Shown here piece by piece: positions 26,414 to 38,230 of a stretch of 64,000 nucleotides of DNA (position 1 is its first letter; each line of letters begins with the position of its first letter). The stretch lies in assembly GCF_965638725.1 (NCBI RefSeq), contig NC_134954.1, forward strand, positions 124,001 through 188,000, in the 5' to 3' direction. The stretch is from Aptenodytes patagonicus (taxonomy: Eukaryota; Chordata; Aves; Sphenisciformes; Spheniscidae). The translations under genes were made by a program, and so were the position numbers. The notes beneath the pieces are model-generated. The model did not search any database. It was given only the letters and a program-made list of their open reading frames with translations, and had not been told where the DNA came from.

Positions 26414-27100
26414 CGCAGAGGGCGTTGGCGAAGCCATGCCAGGCGCAGGCGGCCACCGGCGAGCCCCGGCCGCGGGCGGTGGCGGCGGCCAGCCCGAGCG
26501 GGGTGCTCAGGGCGCAGACGAGCAGGTCGCTGACGGCGATGTTGAGCAGCAGCAGGTTGATGGGGGAGCGCAGCGCCCGGTAGCGCCAGAAGAGCAGCAG
26601 GACCAGAAGGTTGCTGCAGAAGCCCAGGCTGCCCACGGCGCCCAGGCAGACCGCCGCCGCCAGCCGCCCGGAGGGACTCAGGCACGGCCCCGGCTCCGGC
26701 CCCGGGTGGCGGGCACCGGCCGCGGTCCCGCAGCTGGGAGCGGCGGCGGGCACCGGCATCTCCGCGCGGCTCCCGCCCCGCCCGCGCGGGGCATTGCAGC
26801 AGCCCCGTGCCGGCAGCCTCCGCCGCCTCTGCCGGTCCCAGCGCACCGGCGGGGGGGAGGAACGTGTGTGTGTCTGGTTCGTTACACTAAAGGGGAAGGC
26901 GCGCAGGGTTTGTGCCTGCCGTGCTCCACCGTGTGGCCGTCAGCAGCTGGCTTCTCTCCGCTCCCGGCCCCGCTCGGCCCTCCGTGCCCAGAGGGCTGAG
27001 ACCGGGCGCGACCTCATCACAGGTGTGAGCCGGGAAGGCGGCTCGGGAGAGCCGAGCTTGGCGCCGAGTGGCTGCTGTGCTGCGAGCTGGGGGAGAGCGT
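26200..27100. promoter_or_regulatory. CpG island covering TMT opsin exon 1 and probable promoter
   Basis: This stretch is far richer in G+C and in CG dinucleotides than the flanking DNA, with runs such as GCGCCGAGTGG and CCGCCGCCAGCCGCCC. It covers opsin exon 1 and several hundred bases upstream of the ATG on the minus strand. That is the usual position of a CpG-island promoter. Borders are approximate and no TATA box or start site is claimed. Retained CpGs suggest the region is unmethylated in the germ line, which fits a promoter still active or silenced only recently. Confidence 0.7.
26414..26759 (-). CDS. TMTOPS: TMT opsin exon 1 (N-terminus, TM1, TM2, start of TM3)
   Basis: Exon 1 encodes residues 1-115 plus the first base of codon 116. 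It opens with a proline/alanine-rich extracellular tail of about 30 residues (MPVPAAAPSCGT...) that has no N-X-S/T glycosylation site. TM1 follows (about 33-55), then the loop RYRALRSPINLLLLN, TM2 with the conserved Asp of NIAVSDLLV (about 70-90), and the start of TM3. Cys105 (bovine 110, disulfide) and His108 (bovine 113) lie in ACAWHGF. I chose the ATG at 26757-26759 because it has G at -3; in-frame upstream codons include no ATG I can support. The exon ends ...CTCTGCG|GTGAGT, a consensus donor, in phase 1. The exon is very GC-rich and lies in a CpG island, as expected for a promoter-proximal exon. The family call is firm; the exact start is less so. Confidence 0.9.
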
Positions 27101-30100
27101 CCTTCAGTGCGCTCCTGTCCTATACTGCACCCACAGCTGCTGCTTGGAGACCTCTGCGGTGGCAGAGGCCGGTCTGGGGGATCTTATTGTCGAGCAAGGT
27201 CTCATAGTTAAGGGAGCTGCTGCAAATCTGGGAATACAAATAAATTCAGATCAGAACAAAAGAGTTGGCTGTGTTTAGGCACCGAGTTTACACGAAATAC
27301 AAACCGCACATAGCTAGAGCACTAAGTGATGTATGTCTCAGCTTGGCCAGATAGAACCTTTCAGAGTAAAGCTGTGAAGAGCATGGGCTGATCCAGAAGC
27401 TCCTGTCATTAACAGAAAAGGTAAAGCTTGAACTGCCAACTAGCCACAGAATAAATTGTTTCTTATAAATTAAAAATCTCTTAGGGCACTTCCTATTACA
27501 CAGCCACGTTCTGGCTGTATCCCACCCTTTGGAAAGAAGAGCGTTGTCTGGTGTCTTAATGTGCTGTCCTGGCGGGGGGGAGGGGGGGAGAAATCACACT
27601 GTTCTACTTGTAAGGGGATTTTCTCTATGTTTGCAAAAAAAAGAGGGATTTTGTCTCATTTCCTGCAGCTTGGTTGCTAGGAGCAATTAGTACTGAAAAG
27701 GAGGGCATGAAGGGTGATTTTTTTTTTTTTCTCCTCTCCTTTTTTCTCTTTTTATTGGATGTTTATTATGAGGTGGAGGCAGTTCAGAGTATGAACTTTC
27801 AAGTTATTTTTAAAAAAAGCAAAAGTCTGGACTTTGGGAAAGCTGGCTGCCTCTTGCCTTCCCTCTGGCATGCTAAGGGTATCTTGGGTTAAGGATGGAC
27901 AGTGCTGTTGTCTTCTCATCGGCATTTCTGAAGATCGAGAATGTAACTGGGCAGTCAGCTGGGTTACCTGAGAGTATGTATTTAGAGAAAAAATAAGGAT
28001 GGAAAGTATCTGATCCTCAAACTTAATTGAAAAAACTCACCTCTGTCTGTATGATTTTATTGTGCTTACATGCTAGGGCTGTAAAACTCTAGTTATTTCA
28101 TCAGATAGAGAAGGCCAAAATTAAGTCCTGGTGAAGGTAAGGTGTTGTCTACAGCATTTATCTCTGTCCCTGAGGGCACAGCCTCCCAAAGGCTGATACT
28201 GGGAAATGGCTGCGCTAGAGGATGATAAGATCCTGCCACCTCACTTCCGATAGCTTTCAATAATTATTGCTGATGGGTCTACTTTTTGGGAGCCCATAGG
28301 AAGCAAGTTTCTGTCTGCTTTTATAAAAAATGCCTGATTCATTTCAAGATTTGCATGCCCCTATCTGTGTAGATAAGACACAGCGCTCAGGGTGGGCTGC
28401 TTACAGAGGGCACTGCCTGCACAGGCAGGCAAAGAGCTTTGCAAGCAAAAATGAAGAAGATAGATAGGCAGAGTTCACATGTGGCTGTCTTTTTGGATGC
28501 TCAAGAATACTAGATAATCTGCATGGCCTGCGTGGAAACTATATTATTATTATAAGTATTAATAGAAGTAAAATTCAGGACCAGTGTGTTTCTTAAAGGG
28601 TACTTTGATTAGAGATGAAAAGAGGCTGCAGCCTCCGGTGGCAATAAAGCCGAAAGGTTGTTTCCACTGACTTGAGACGTTTCAGACCATTTACTGAAAA
28701 TGTGTCGAATAATCATTTTGATAATACAAAATTGCTTTGAACTGACCATTTCATTTTAAGTGATGTGATTTTCTAGCTGAATATTGTGGAGTAGGAATTT
28801 TCACTCCCTACTAAAACAAAACCCAACAAGATAATATATTGCATGTGAAATTGCATTCTGAAAAGTAAATCCATTAAAAACATCTCTTGAGGTTTCACAT
28901 TTATTTCTAGGTAATTCCCACCCATTTTTCAGAGGAGAAACAAGTTTCACCAGCAGCTGTGCAATTTCAGCCAAGTTCCCAGATGATCAAATAAAAAAAT
29001 GTGCTGCTGTGCAGCATCTTTCCTGCAAATGAGATGCCAAGTCCCTTTGCTAAGTTAAATAGTAAGTGAAGAAGAAAGCAAGGGAATGAGAGATTTAGGC
29101 AAGGCAGAAAGATAGCAAAGGTGCATTTTGCATTTTGCAGAGGGGGAAAATTGGACTGTCTGTGTAGAACCTGTGGCTGAGCATCCTCGGTTGCTCTCAT
29201 TTTGGGGGTCCAATCTGCATCCCTGGCTATTCTAATCCCCGATCACATCCCACTGCGATACAGCCTGTGGGATTTACTTTCCTAAATTCCATTCTTGTCA
29301 TTGATTTGGGAACTTAATGACACAAATCTATTTACATATGCTCCATAAGAGCCTTCAGCTTATTGATTTTCAGCTGGATGGAAATATCAAGCTGCTGAAG
29401 TTCCTTTGAGGAGCAGGTCTTCGATTTCAAAGGCAGAAGAAAGGTATTAGCAACGTTAAATGCATTTATCTCGATGACAGCTCTTTGGGGATGTTTCAGG
29501 AAGAGTAAATTATAGTTAAAAAAATTGCAATAGGAACAGTCAAGAGGGAAATGTCATTTGTTCACAAAAAAACCAGCTTCTGCTTCTGGTTTAACAGCAG
29601 AGTTTCACCAGTTGAGTTGCGAAGGATGGGCTGCATCTTGGAAGAGCTGCTTGCAAAAAACAGTAACTTTTGCAGCCCTAAATTCAGTAAAATGCAGGGA
29701 TTTCTCAGTGCCAGGGTCAGCAGCAGCTCTCTGTGGCACCATGCAGGGATGACTTGCCCTACAGGACCTTCTGCCAGGGTGCGAGTGGGCCCCAGGGAGG
29801 GCAACCAGGGCAGGGGGATACAGCTGGCTGGGGGGGCAGCCCTGCCACTGCTGCCAGTGGTCCCTTCCCCGGGAAGGGGGTGGCTGTGCTGGAGGGGATG
29901 TGAATATGGGACAATTCATCCCTTTTCCAGGTCTCCCCTGCTCTGCAGAGACAGTGTAATATATAATTTTTACAATGCATATTTATGTCTTAGAAGGTTT
30001 CTGAGCTAGGCTAGAGCTGGTACCTGGCAAGGAGCAGAGTGCCATTTGGGCACTGGGGGAGCAGCAGAAGTGCCTGCTGAGAGCATCAAAAACATTTTCC

Positions 30101-30969
30101 AGCAGTCTTTGCTGGGAGAAAAACAAAAGCAAACATATAGTCCCAATGGTTTCTCTCTCTGCTTCATCACTGATCTTCTGCTAGAGATCTTTTCCATCCT
30201 TCCTGATGTGAATAAAGAAATAATACACTTGTCCTGAGATCTTTGCACCTCCCCACCTTAATTTAGGATTAATTTATATGCAGCGAGAGCTCTGTTATGC
30301 ATGTGATATGATGATTTGTGAGTTTTGCTGGCAATGCCCCCACCCTCTGGGTTGGGCTGGGACCCTGTGCCCTGGGTCGGAGCACCTCTCATCCTGCCTG
30401 GCACCGGGGGGCACCCTGGGGCCACGCTCACCCCTTCTTGTATGGCATTTGGCATACATTTTCAGGGGTAAGTCAGAGGTAAATTTAGGACACATTTTCT
30501 AGCAGAAGTGCATCTGATTTCACTTCAATTCTCTTCTCCATTTTATTTAAAAAAAGCCTATTTCGCTGCCGACCTGCCACAGCAGTGGCGTGTCCAGAGG
30601 TGGGTGCCAGGAGTGGGGGCTGGGGCAGTGGCTGCAGCCAGCAGCACGTTTTTTCTCAAGTTTGGTTAAGTTTACCTCTATTTTAGCAATGGCCACAAGA
30701 TGGCACAGGGCCCCTCCTAGTAAGATGCGAATGTGCTCACTGGAGAAATGGGTTTTCCAGGTTACCGGAATCCAGGCTGAGTGAAGGCTGCTTGAAAATG
30801 AAATCCAGGCATACGATGCCCATGAGACCTGGGCTTCAAGCCGTTTCTGGGACGAGCCAGCCAGGCAGAGGGTAGCCTGCACCCCATCTCGCTTCGGCAG
30901 GTACAGAGCAGCCCTGTGATGGAGGTGGTTTTCAGATCAACGTCTTGTTCAAGAGCTCTCTTTTGTGGC
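27101..30969. other. 5' flank of the opsin gene, no gene recognised
   Basis: Upstream (minus-strand sense) of the CpG island. It holds homopolymer tracts, for example poly-T at 27719-27731, but no recognisable exon or transposon. Confidence 0.6.
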
Positions 30970-31262
30970 GACCCAGCTTATAGGACGAGAGGAAATGGCC
31001 TCAAGTTGTGCCAAGGGAGGTTTAGATTGGACATGAGGAAAAATTTCTTTACTGAGTGTTTAAACATTGGAACAGGCTGCCCAGGGAAGTGGTTGAGTCC
31101 CCATCCCTGGAAGTATTTAAAAGACGTGTAGATGAGGCGCTTAGGGACATGGTTTAGTGGGCATGGTGGTGTTGGGTTGACGGTTGGACTCGATGATCTT
31201 AGAGGTCTTTTCCAACCTTAATGATTCTATGATTCTATTCTATGATTCTATGATTCTATACA
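30970..31262 (+). mobile_element. CR1 LINE 3' fragment with octamer tail
   Basis: The sequence follows the avian CR1 3' consensus: GAGAGGAAATGGCCTCAAG, then AACAGGCTGCCCAGGGAAG, GGTTGGACTCGATGATCTTAG and AGGTCTTTTCCAACCT. It ends in tandem ATTCTATG units (about 31222-31260). CR1 is the dominant non-LTR retrotransposon of birds; 5'-truncated copies of a few hundred bases like this are the norm. The 5' border is approximate. It lies between the opsin and GPR35 loci and carries no intact coding sequence. Confidence 0.93.
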
Positions 31263-33287
31263 TAGGGATGGGTAAATTCTTCGTCAGGCTGGGAGATGCC
31301 TGTATTTGCTCTTGCAGGCTGGCTGACGCGGACAGCATGGTCAGCATCCACGTGCTGGAGCCTTGTGGTCACCCTGTGGCAGCTCTCGCAGCTGATCAGC
31401 ACGGGTCAGGGAGTGCAGGGCATGCAGCTGCCCGGGGAACTGAGAGGAGAGTTTTGTGGGGCAGCAGAAAAGGCAGTCCCCAGGGGTTTTGCAGCAGGTT
31501 CAAGGGCAGGATCCTGGCCACCCAAGGAGATGACATTTCTGTTGGTGGACGCACGAGTGACTGCACTGCGGCTCAAAATGTGGCATTAGGAGCTGGGCAA
31601 TGTGCAGGCAGCTTTGCTGTTGTGCCACTGTGTTGAATATTGAGTATCAGTATCCAGCTAGTATCCAAAAATGCATTTCCTACACAAATATTTTTTATAA
31701 TGTCTGGAAAGGGGCAGGAAAGGGATCCAGTCAATTTCTACTGCGTTTCACCACTCTACGGTTTGTGGTTCCCACTGGTGTGTGTCCTGTAAATACCTTG
31801 TCCTGTCATGGAAATACAGCCTGTGTTGTGCAGGCTGTTGGCTGGTATTTGTGGGTCATTAAATAGATAGTGGAGATGTTGAACAGGTTTCACCTAGAGA
31901 GTGGAAAGCTGTCAGGGTGATGTGCTGGTAGGAGTAGGTGGCTGTATGGGAGCCGAGGCTGTTTGCTGGAAGGTGAACAGAGTACAGGGGGGTTTGGCTG
32001 GAGGAAACCCAGAGTAACCTCTTGCACTGCTGTTTTGAGCTATTTAATACGACACCACGCAGGAAATCCTGCAGAGATGATGTGGTGGCAGTACAGCATG
32101 GGAATCGCAGCTGTGGGCAGTCCTCAAGGGCCTATTGGACTCCCTAATTCCAATTACTGCACAAAAAATCCAGCATTTCTTGCCTTCCACCCTTTGGGTT
32201 TGGCCAAAGATGGTAATGAAGATGTTTTTGCTGGCAGATCAGCCTAAGTTCCTCCAAAAGCCACTCCTCTAACGGCTCATGGTTAAACATTTGATATGCG
32301 TGAAAGATCATTCGATATTATCTGTTGTCTTGCTATTGCAGTCCATGATGATCTCTCATCTTTATTCCCCGACATAAAGTTTGTTAGCTAATGAATTTCC
32401 TAATGATTCTGTGAGTAATTCCCATGTGAACAATTGCTGCTCTTTGCTATAAATGGGCAGGCTTAGAACAGATTTTTCTATTTGGTCCTTCTTATTCTCA
32501 TTTCAAATTTTGGGTTTGTATTTTTTGTTTCTTAAAGATCTTTTTTTTTAATTCTTTATAAATCATCATCTCCGTGCAGGGCTGTTAGCCCCAGGGTATC
32601 TTAATGGGACTTGGTGAGTTTGAACAGTGCAATGAGTTGGTGTCCTCTCATTATTTTGATATAGAACATTATGAATATTAGTTATTGCTTCTAGGGAGCA
32701 CTCTTTAATGAGAAATTTTTGGTAGGATTTTAGTGAGGTGCTGAGTGCCTAGAATGACCTATTTTTTTTTAAGCTTCCCCTGGGATCCCTTTGGGTTGTC
32801 CCATCAAATGTATTTTGCTGATCCTCTACAGAGAACTTTGTCTCCAAACTTGTTGCTGCTGTTGAGTGCAGCAGCTTTGGTCTATTTACCCTTTTCTAGC
32901 CAGTAATGAATAGTTATCAAATTAGAGTGGGTTTAACTAAAACTCAAACAACAGTAGCCATAGATAGTAATGAAGCCTTTAGGAACCATATTAATTAGCA
33001 GCCAGTTCCCCCCAAGTTATCAGAAATGGTTTGTAGTGTGTGGACAAATGGCAATAGCTGAAAACATTTACAGGCAGCGGAGATGTAATTAGATGCTCAG
33101 GACAAGCTTTGCCTGCGGTAGTGCTGTCCTGGGACACAGCTACAGCGATGATGCTCCCAAGGGTGCCTGTGGGGAGGCGAAGTGCTGGCAAGGTGAAGAT
33201 GGGGGGGAGGCAGGCGCAAGCATCTGTGCCGGCCCTGGAGGTCCCCAGCTGGCATGGCTTGCACCGAGCCATCCTGCTTGCCCAGGA

Positions 33288-33336
33288 GTGTGCATGCACG
33301 CGCACACGTGCATGCGCGCGCGCGCACACACACACA
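33288..33336 (+). repeat. Alternating purine-pyrimidine tract (CG/CA), Z-DNA type
   Basis: Forty-nine bases alternate purine and pyrimidine without a break. They include (CG)n in the middle and (CA)n at the end, plus two TGCATG segments. Such sequence is the classic Z-DNA former. Confidence 0.9.
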
Positions 33337-35069
33337 GAGTTTATCTGATTCCGAGAAATACTCCCCCATTAAAATGAGACCTCCACTGGGCTGCAGGTCC
33401 CCCTACCACCCCTTTTCTTTGCCTGTTGCTGGTTTGGTGGTTGTTCTCTAAATAGCCCCTGATGCTACATGAAATCGATGTGGCTTCCAGTAATGTCTGT
33501 AGTTTGAGAATGGTCCAGAAGAGGAATGAGAAAGTACCACACTCTAGCAAGGAAATATTTTGAGGTCTGCTTGGTTATACTGAGGTTAGAGAAACCTAGT
33601 GTACCTTAGCTCCGTAGCTGCAGGCTCAGCTCTTGCCCCAAGCTGTGAGCAGCCTGGATCACTCTGCATCCCAGTCTGTAGTGTTTCAGATGTCCCTGCA
33701 AAATGTTGCTCTTGGTCATTTTTATTAGTGCAGAGCTGTAGTCTGTATACCTCTCTAGGCTTTCACCTTCACAAAAAGACAGGACATTGTGGAAAGGGTG
33801 AGCACAGCACTGTTGTCCTTACAGAGCCAGGAGAGCTGAGAGATAGCATCCTCCTCCATGCCAGGGAAGGAGTCTGGGGAGGAAAGTGTGACTCAGGGAG
33901 CCTGGAAATTAAAATTGATGGATATCAAACTGGAAAGAAGGTTTTAATTTAGCACTGAGGACAATTAGACACCAAAAAAGCAAAGAAAAGCAAAATAAAT
34001 GAATTCTTCATTGCTTGAGATCTTAAAGCCAGTATCATCTGTCTGAAAGAGGACCTGGTACAGAAACAGGGTGTTTCCCATGTAGAAACCTCAACGGGAA
34101 TCAGGGAAGGGCTTTGGCTAGTTGGAGTCATTGACCTATTTTCTTGCCCTGTGACCCAGGCAGGTGGGTGCATGGCAGGTGAAGCTCCCCCGGCACAGCT
34201 CGAAGGCTACAGCAGAGCCATGACTTGAAAGAGATCCCTAGGATGCACTGCTGTAAAAAATGTATCCTATAAAATTGGTCACTGACACTTAGATTCACAA
34301 ATGTTGTTGTCTCAAAAGTTAAAAGGGTTATATCTTACTTTCTCCTGTTTTTTCTTGTTTTCCTTCTTATGTACCTGGTTTTTCTGTACAGGAGTAGAAA
34401 AATCAGGGTCCTCAAAAAATTTCTGGTCCACCACCGAGAGGTCCCTGAAGAGCCTTCCTGGTCTGTCCTCTTCCCCCAGTGCCACAGCAGGACTTCACAT
34501 AGCAAAGCATTTGCTTACTGTTAAGCCACAAGCCATGTCTTTGCAGTGACAGCTGTTTCGGGATGCAGAAAGTGTCGATACTCCCCTCCTGGGGGCTGGG
34601 AGACCCCAGCTTGTGCAGCAAGGCTGGATTCGCACACAGCCCCCTGCAGCAGCAGGGCAGCCAGGGCAGCATCAGGCAGCGCAGGAAGATTACTGGCATT
34701 TAAGGTAGTTTATTGCATTATTTGCCCTATGATGGATCACGAAAGAGATGATTGTCAAAGAAGAGGGTAGATAACAGGCTGTGAAAATAAAGAAAAAGCT
34801 TAATGGCTTTTTCTTCGCCTCTTTTTTCAAGGCCTATTAGGGCTTCTGAAGTGCGCTAAAAGCCAAAGAGATCCCTGCACTCTGACTGTTACACACATTT
34901 CCAGAAATTATTTTTTTGGAACTGGGAAAGGGCAAATATAGAGGCAGTCCCTCCCTTTCAACCATCTGATGCTGCTGGGTGCACATGCCCCGCTCCCACA
35001 GCTGTGGGCATCCCCGGTGCCATGGGTGCAGCACGATGCTGGCTCCTGGCAGGGTGGTGCTTGGAGCTC

Positions 35070-35087
35070 GGGGGGGGGGGGGGGGGG
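35070..35087 (+). repeat. Poly-G run of 18
   Basis: Eighteen consecutive G residues in intergenic DNA, able in principle to form a G-quadruplex and prone to length error in assembly. Confidence 0.9.
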
Positions 35088-38000
35088 CACTGGCTGTGGA
35101 TGTGACTCACTCAAAAACTCCCAGCTGAGGGCTAGACAAGGCCATTTAATAGGTTACCAGATTAATTGCTCACCTCTGCACGCTCATGGATGCAAAACCT
35201 GGGTGAACATGTTGAGCCTGGTGTCAGCTGTCCCTTTCCCCTTTGAAGGGTGTACACCTGCTGTGGCTACAGCACTAGGTGAAGGTTTAGGGATAGGTGA
35301 TAAACAAGCAGGGTGTGCTGGGGCACTTCAGCTACACACAAGAGTGTAGACCCCAAGAGTAATTCTGGACCTGCTGTTTAACTTTTTTTTGTCCAACTGC
35401 AAGTATTTAAAATGTCCTCCAGTACATCTGCACTCCCCAGTAGTTTGGTCTAAACATCTTACAGTATGGGAAGATGAATGTGGTCCTGCAATAACTCTGA
35501 TTTTTTTTCAGGACAACTATTTACAGTATGTAGGAATTTCATTAAAAGCAGGAGTCTTTTTAAATATATATAGACTTTTCTCCTGGGGAGCTTCAAAACT
35601 TTGCAGTGGTCACTAAGCTGTAAGAAGCAGCTGCACAAAGGGAATGCTTTCCCCAGGCTGAGTGGTTGAGCAGTGATCTATTATAGCCACTCCTCAATAT
35701 TAGCTGTGCGGTGACACTAATGGCATCGACAGAGTAAGCTCTGTCAGCAATCACCAAACAGGAGGGGCTGCTGTGTGTGCGGGGAATGCATAGGCAGGTT
35801 CCCAAAGTGCTTGCTGGGTGTGTGCTGAGTTGCAACTTCAGGAGTTTTTCATTCCCATTCCTAGTGGCTTTATCTTGTCCTCCCATGCCACTTTGCCATG
35901 CTTCACTGCAGGATCCAAGGACCTTGTCCCCATATGGCAGGGTTCAGTGGCTCTCTGCGTGCTTGCAGCTGGGCTTGCCTGGGCAGCGTGCAGCATCTGC
36001 AGGGCCGGGCTTCCCGGAGGCTCAGGGATCACCAGGGTGTGACTGAGGCATCAGTAGCAAGGGGTCTCTGGAAACGTGCCATCTGCCTGCATGCACCATT
36101 CTGTTATGATATTTTCTTGAAATTAGGGGGGAGTGGCACCCGGGGCTGCTGGGAAAGGGAGTCTGTGGAAAAGACTGCGTGTGTTATGGTCTATAAGCCT
36201 CTATCAGATAAGGTACATTTGAAGTCTTATAACTGTAAAATGTCTAGCAGATAATACTGTTTACTGTACTAGAAATCTGCAATATTGCTGCATGCCTGGC
36301 AGGCTAGGAAATGTAGATAAATTGTGGTTCATGCACATGAAAGCTATACATCCGTGCTGTAGGTCAGGTGTCATTTTTCTTCTAGATGGCACAACAGTCT
36401 CAGGCCTCCTGCTGAGCTGGGAGGAGGGGTTCCTGCCATCAGCTGCAACAGAGGAGCCTTGCTTTCAAGATGTGACACTCACTACTCTGATAAATGACCA
36501 GTTCAAATAGGTTGAAATAAAAGTGTTAATCTACGCAGAGGCTGGTGTTACTCACACCTGGTATTTTGGTATTGATGGAAACATCTGCCAGACAGACCTT
36601 AGTACCTCAAATGAGCCATTTTTCCCCTCTTTGGCTGCATTAAAATTAATTTGAGCCTCTGTTCCCCCAGACAAATTTAACCTTGGTGTCAGCAAAACAC
36701 TTTAGCTCAAGGTACCAAAGATGAACTTCAGCAAGGGCACAAACCCACCAGACGCACCGAATAGCATGAGGGTGAGAAGCCCTTCCCATAAGATAGAATA
36801 AAAATTATGGCTTTTGGGTTTGTTTTTTTTCAAAGAGCTGAAGAGGCTCTAAGCAGCTGTAGGGAAATGCCCCCTTTTTCTGGGGTTATAATGTGGCAAA
36901 CCTGCAATTTCTGGTTCTCCCTCCCTGCACTACACCAGCCCTTGCCATCTCCTCAGCCATGCAGCTCAGCTGCCGCAGAGCTGGGCTTGCTCTCAGGGAA
37001 ACCAGCTCCTCCCAGCACTGAAACTGCCTTGCCAGCCCCTGCTCACACAAGCAGATCAAGATGGCAAAGCTTTATTAATTTGTGTACGTCCCCTAGTCAG
37101 AAGACATAAACAACAAGGTTTGCACACCGTGAGTACCGCGGTGGACTCCCATTGGGTTGGAAAGGCTGCATGGGTACTAATTCAACACGACCCTGGGCTG
37201 TAAACCCTGGCATTTCAAACTTTATAAGTACAGAGTGCTGGTTGCAAAAGACCTATCCTGAAATAGCAAAAAATACAGCAAAAGCTCTGTCCTGGATGCT
37301 GACGCGTTGGTGGTGCCACTGGCTGTGCCAGGGTTGGGCTCATTACATGGTGCTGCCTTAGGCACGTGTACAATGCTGGGTGCTGCTCGCTGGTAGTGCT
37401 GCTTGTGCTGTGTTTTGACTAATGCTGATGATGCCAGTGAGGCTGTTTTCAGAAGTGGGGATTTTAAACTCCAAGTTGTTTCGGGCAGGAATTACTTTTA
37501 CTATGTATGTGTAGGACCTAAAAATAGTCCCAACCGGGTTTAGGACATCAGGTGCTCCAGTGTTGGTATGGATGACTGCCTCCCTCCCAGGTATGGGCTG
37601 AACCTTGCCCTGGAGAGGGGCTTGATGCTGCAGGAGCTCTACGTACCCAAATGTCAAGAGGAAACGTCACTCTCATAAGTGTCTGCCCACACAGATTGGG
37701 CTAATCCAAATTTTGGAGAGGGTACAAACTCTTACACTTAAAAACTCTGTCTAAGCTGCAAATGATGACACAAAGTTAAAAAATGACCTTCAAACACCTA
37801 GTTCAGACACTATTTTCCCCTGAACATAACCTTCTGGTGACCTGCATTGTTATAGCATCCAACAGGACGATTGGGAGAATAGTGGTATTAATTCCCTACA
37901 GAGCTACTGCAAAATAGCCTGCAAGCAAAATGAAGATCGATCGCTGTTGAGAGGAAAAGCATTGCAATGATCAGAAATCAGGAAAGCAAATCAAGCAGAG

Positions 38001-38230
38001 ATTTCCCGTGACATAAGTTTTTCAATGAAAAGAATGTCATTGAGTGGAAGGGAAAGGAGGAATCACAACTTTTCGAATTAAGCCTGTAAACAAGTTGAGC
38101 AAATTGTTTCTTCCCTGTTCAAGCAGAGGACATGTTTTTGCTTGGATTTACTGGCACCAGGTATTGCTGTATAAGGATCTAGGTCTGTCAGCTGTTAAAA
38201 TGTCACTCTGGATTTATGCTAGTGTAGGAG

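Larger units (their letters stand above)
174..26759 (-). other. TMTOPS: TMT opsin gene span (4 coding exons, one in-frame stop)
   Basis: This entry gives the span of the coding part of the gene on the minus strand, from the ATG in exon 1 to the terminal TGA in exon 4. The exons are 26759-26414 (346 bases), 23382-23054 (329), 7590-7357 (234) and 416-174 (243). They sum to 1152 bases, or 384 codons including the stop, with phases 1, 0 and 0 that match at each junction. The introns are about 3.0, 15.5 and 6.9 kb. TMT (teleost multiple tissue) opsins are light-sensing, G-protein-coupled photopigments of the OPN3/encephalopsin group expressed outside the photoreceptors; the chicken member is known as a blue-sensitive pigment in retina and brain. 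The only defect is an in-frame TGA at codon 188. The 3' untranslated end and poly(A) signal lie outside the window. Confidence 0.9.
31263..38230. other. Intergenic stretch, no gene recognised
   Basis: About 7 kb without a supportable gene on either strand. It contains the alternating purine-pyrimidine tract at 33288-33336 and the poly-G run at 35070-35087. Confidence 0.6.

Noticed and set aside
26196-26846. A 216-codon minus-strand frame as an uninterrupted gene
   Set aside because: Only 26414-26759 is opsin exon 1. Beyond the GTGAGT donor the frame is intron, and upstream of the ATG at 26757-26759 the frame begins with a GTG and is 5' untranslated sequence.
26045-27207. Several long plus-strand frames over the CpG island
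   Set aside because: GC-rich DNA has few stops. These frames are antisense to opsin exon 1 and its promoter and show no domain.
31184-31636. A 150-codon plus-strand frame
   Set aside because: Its first part is the CR1 octamer tail read as protein. The rest has no similarity.
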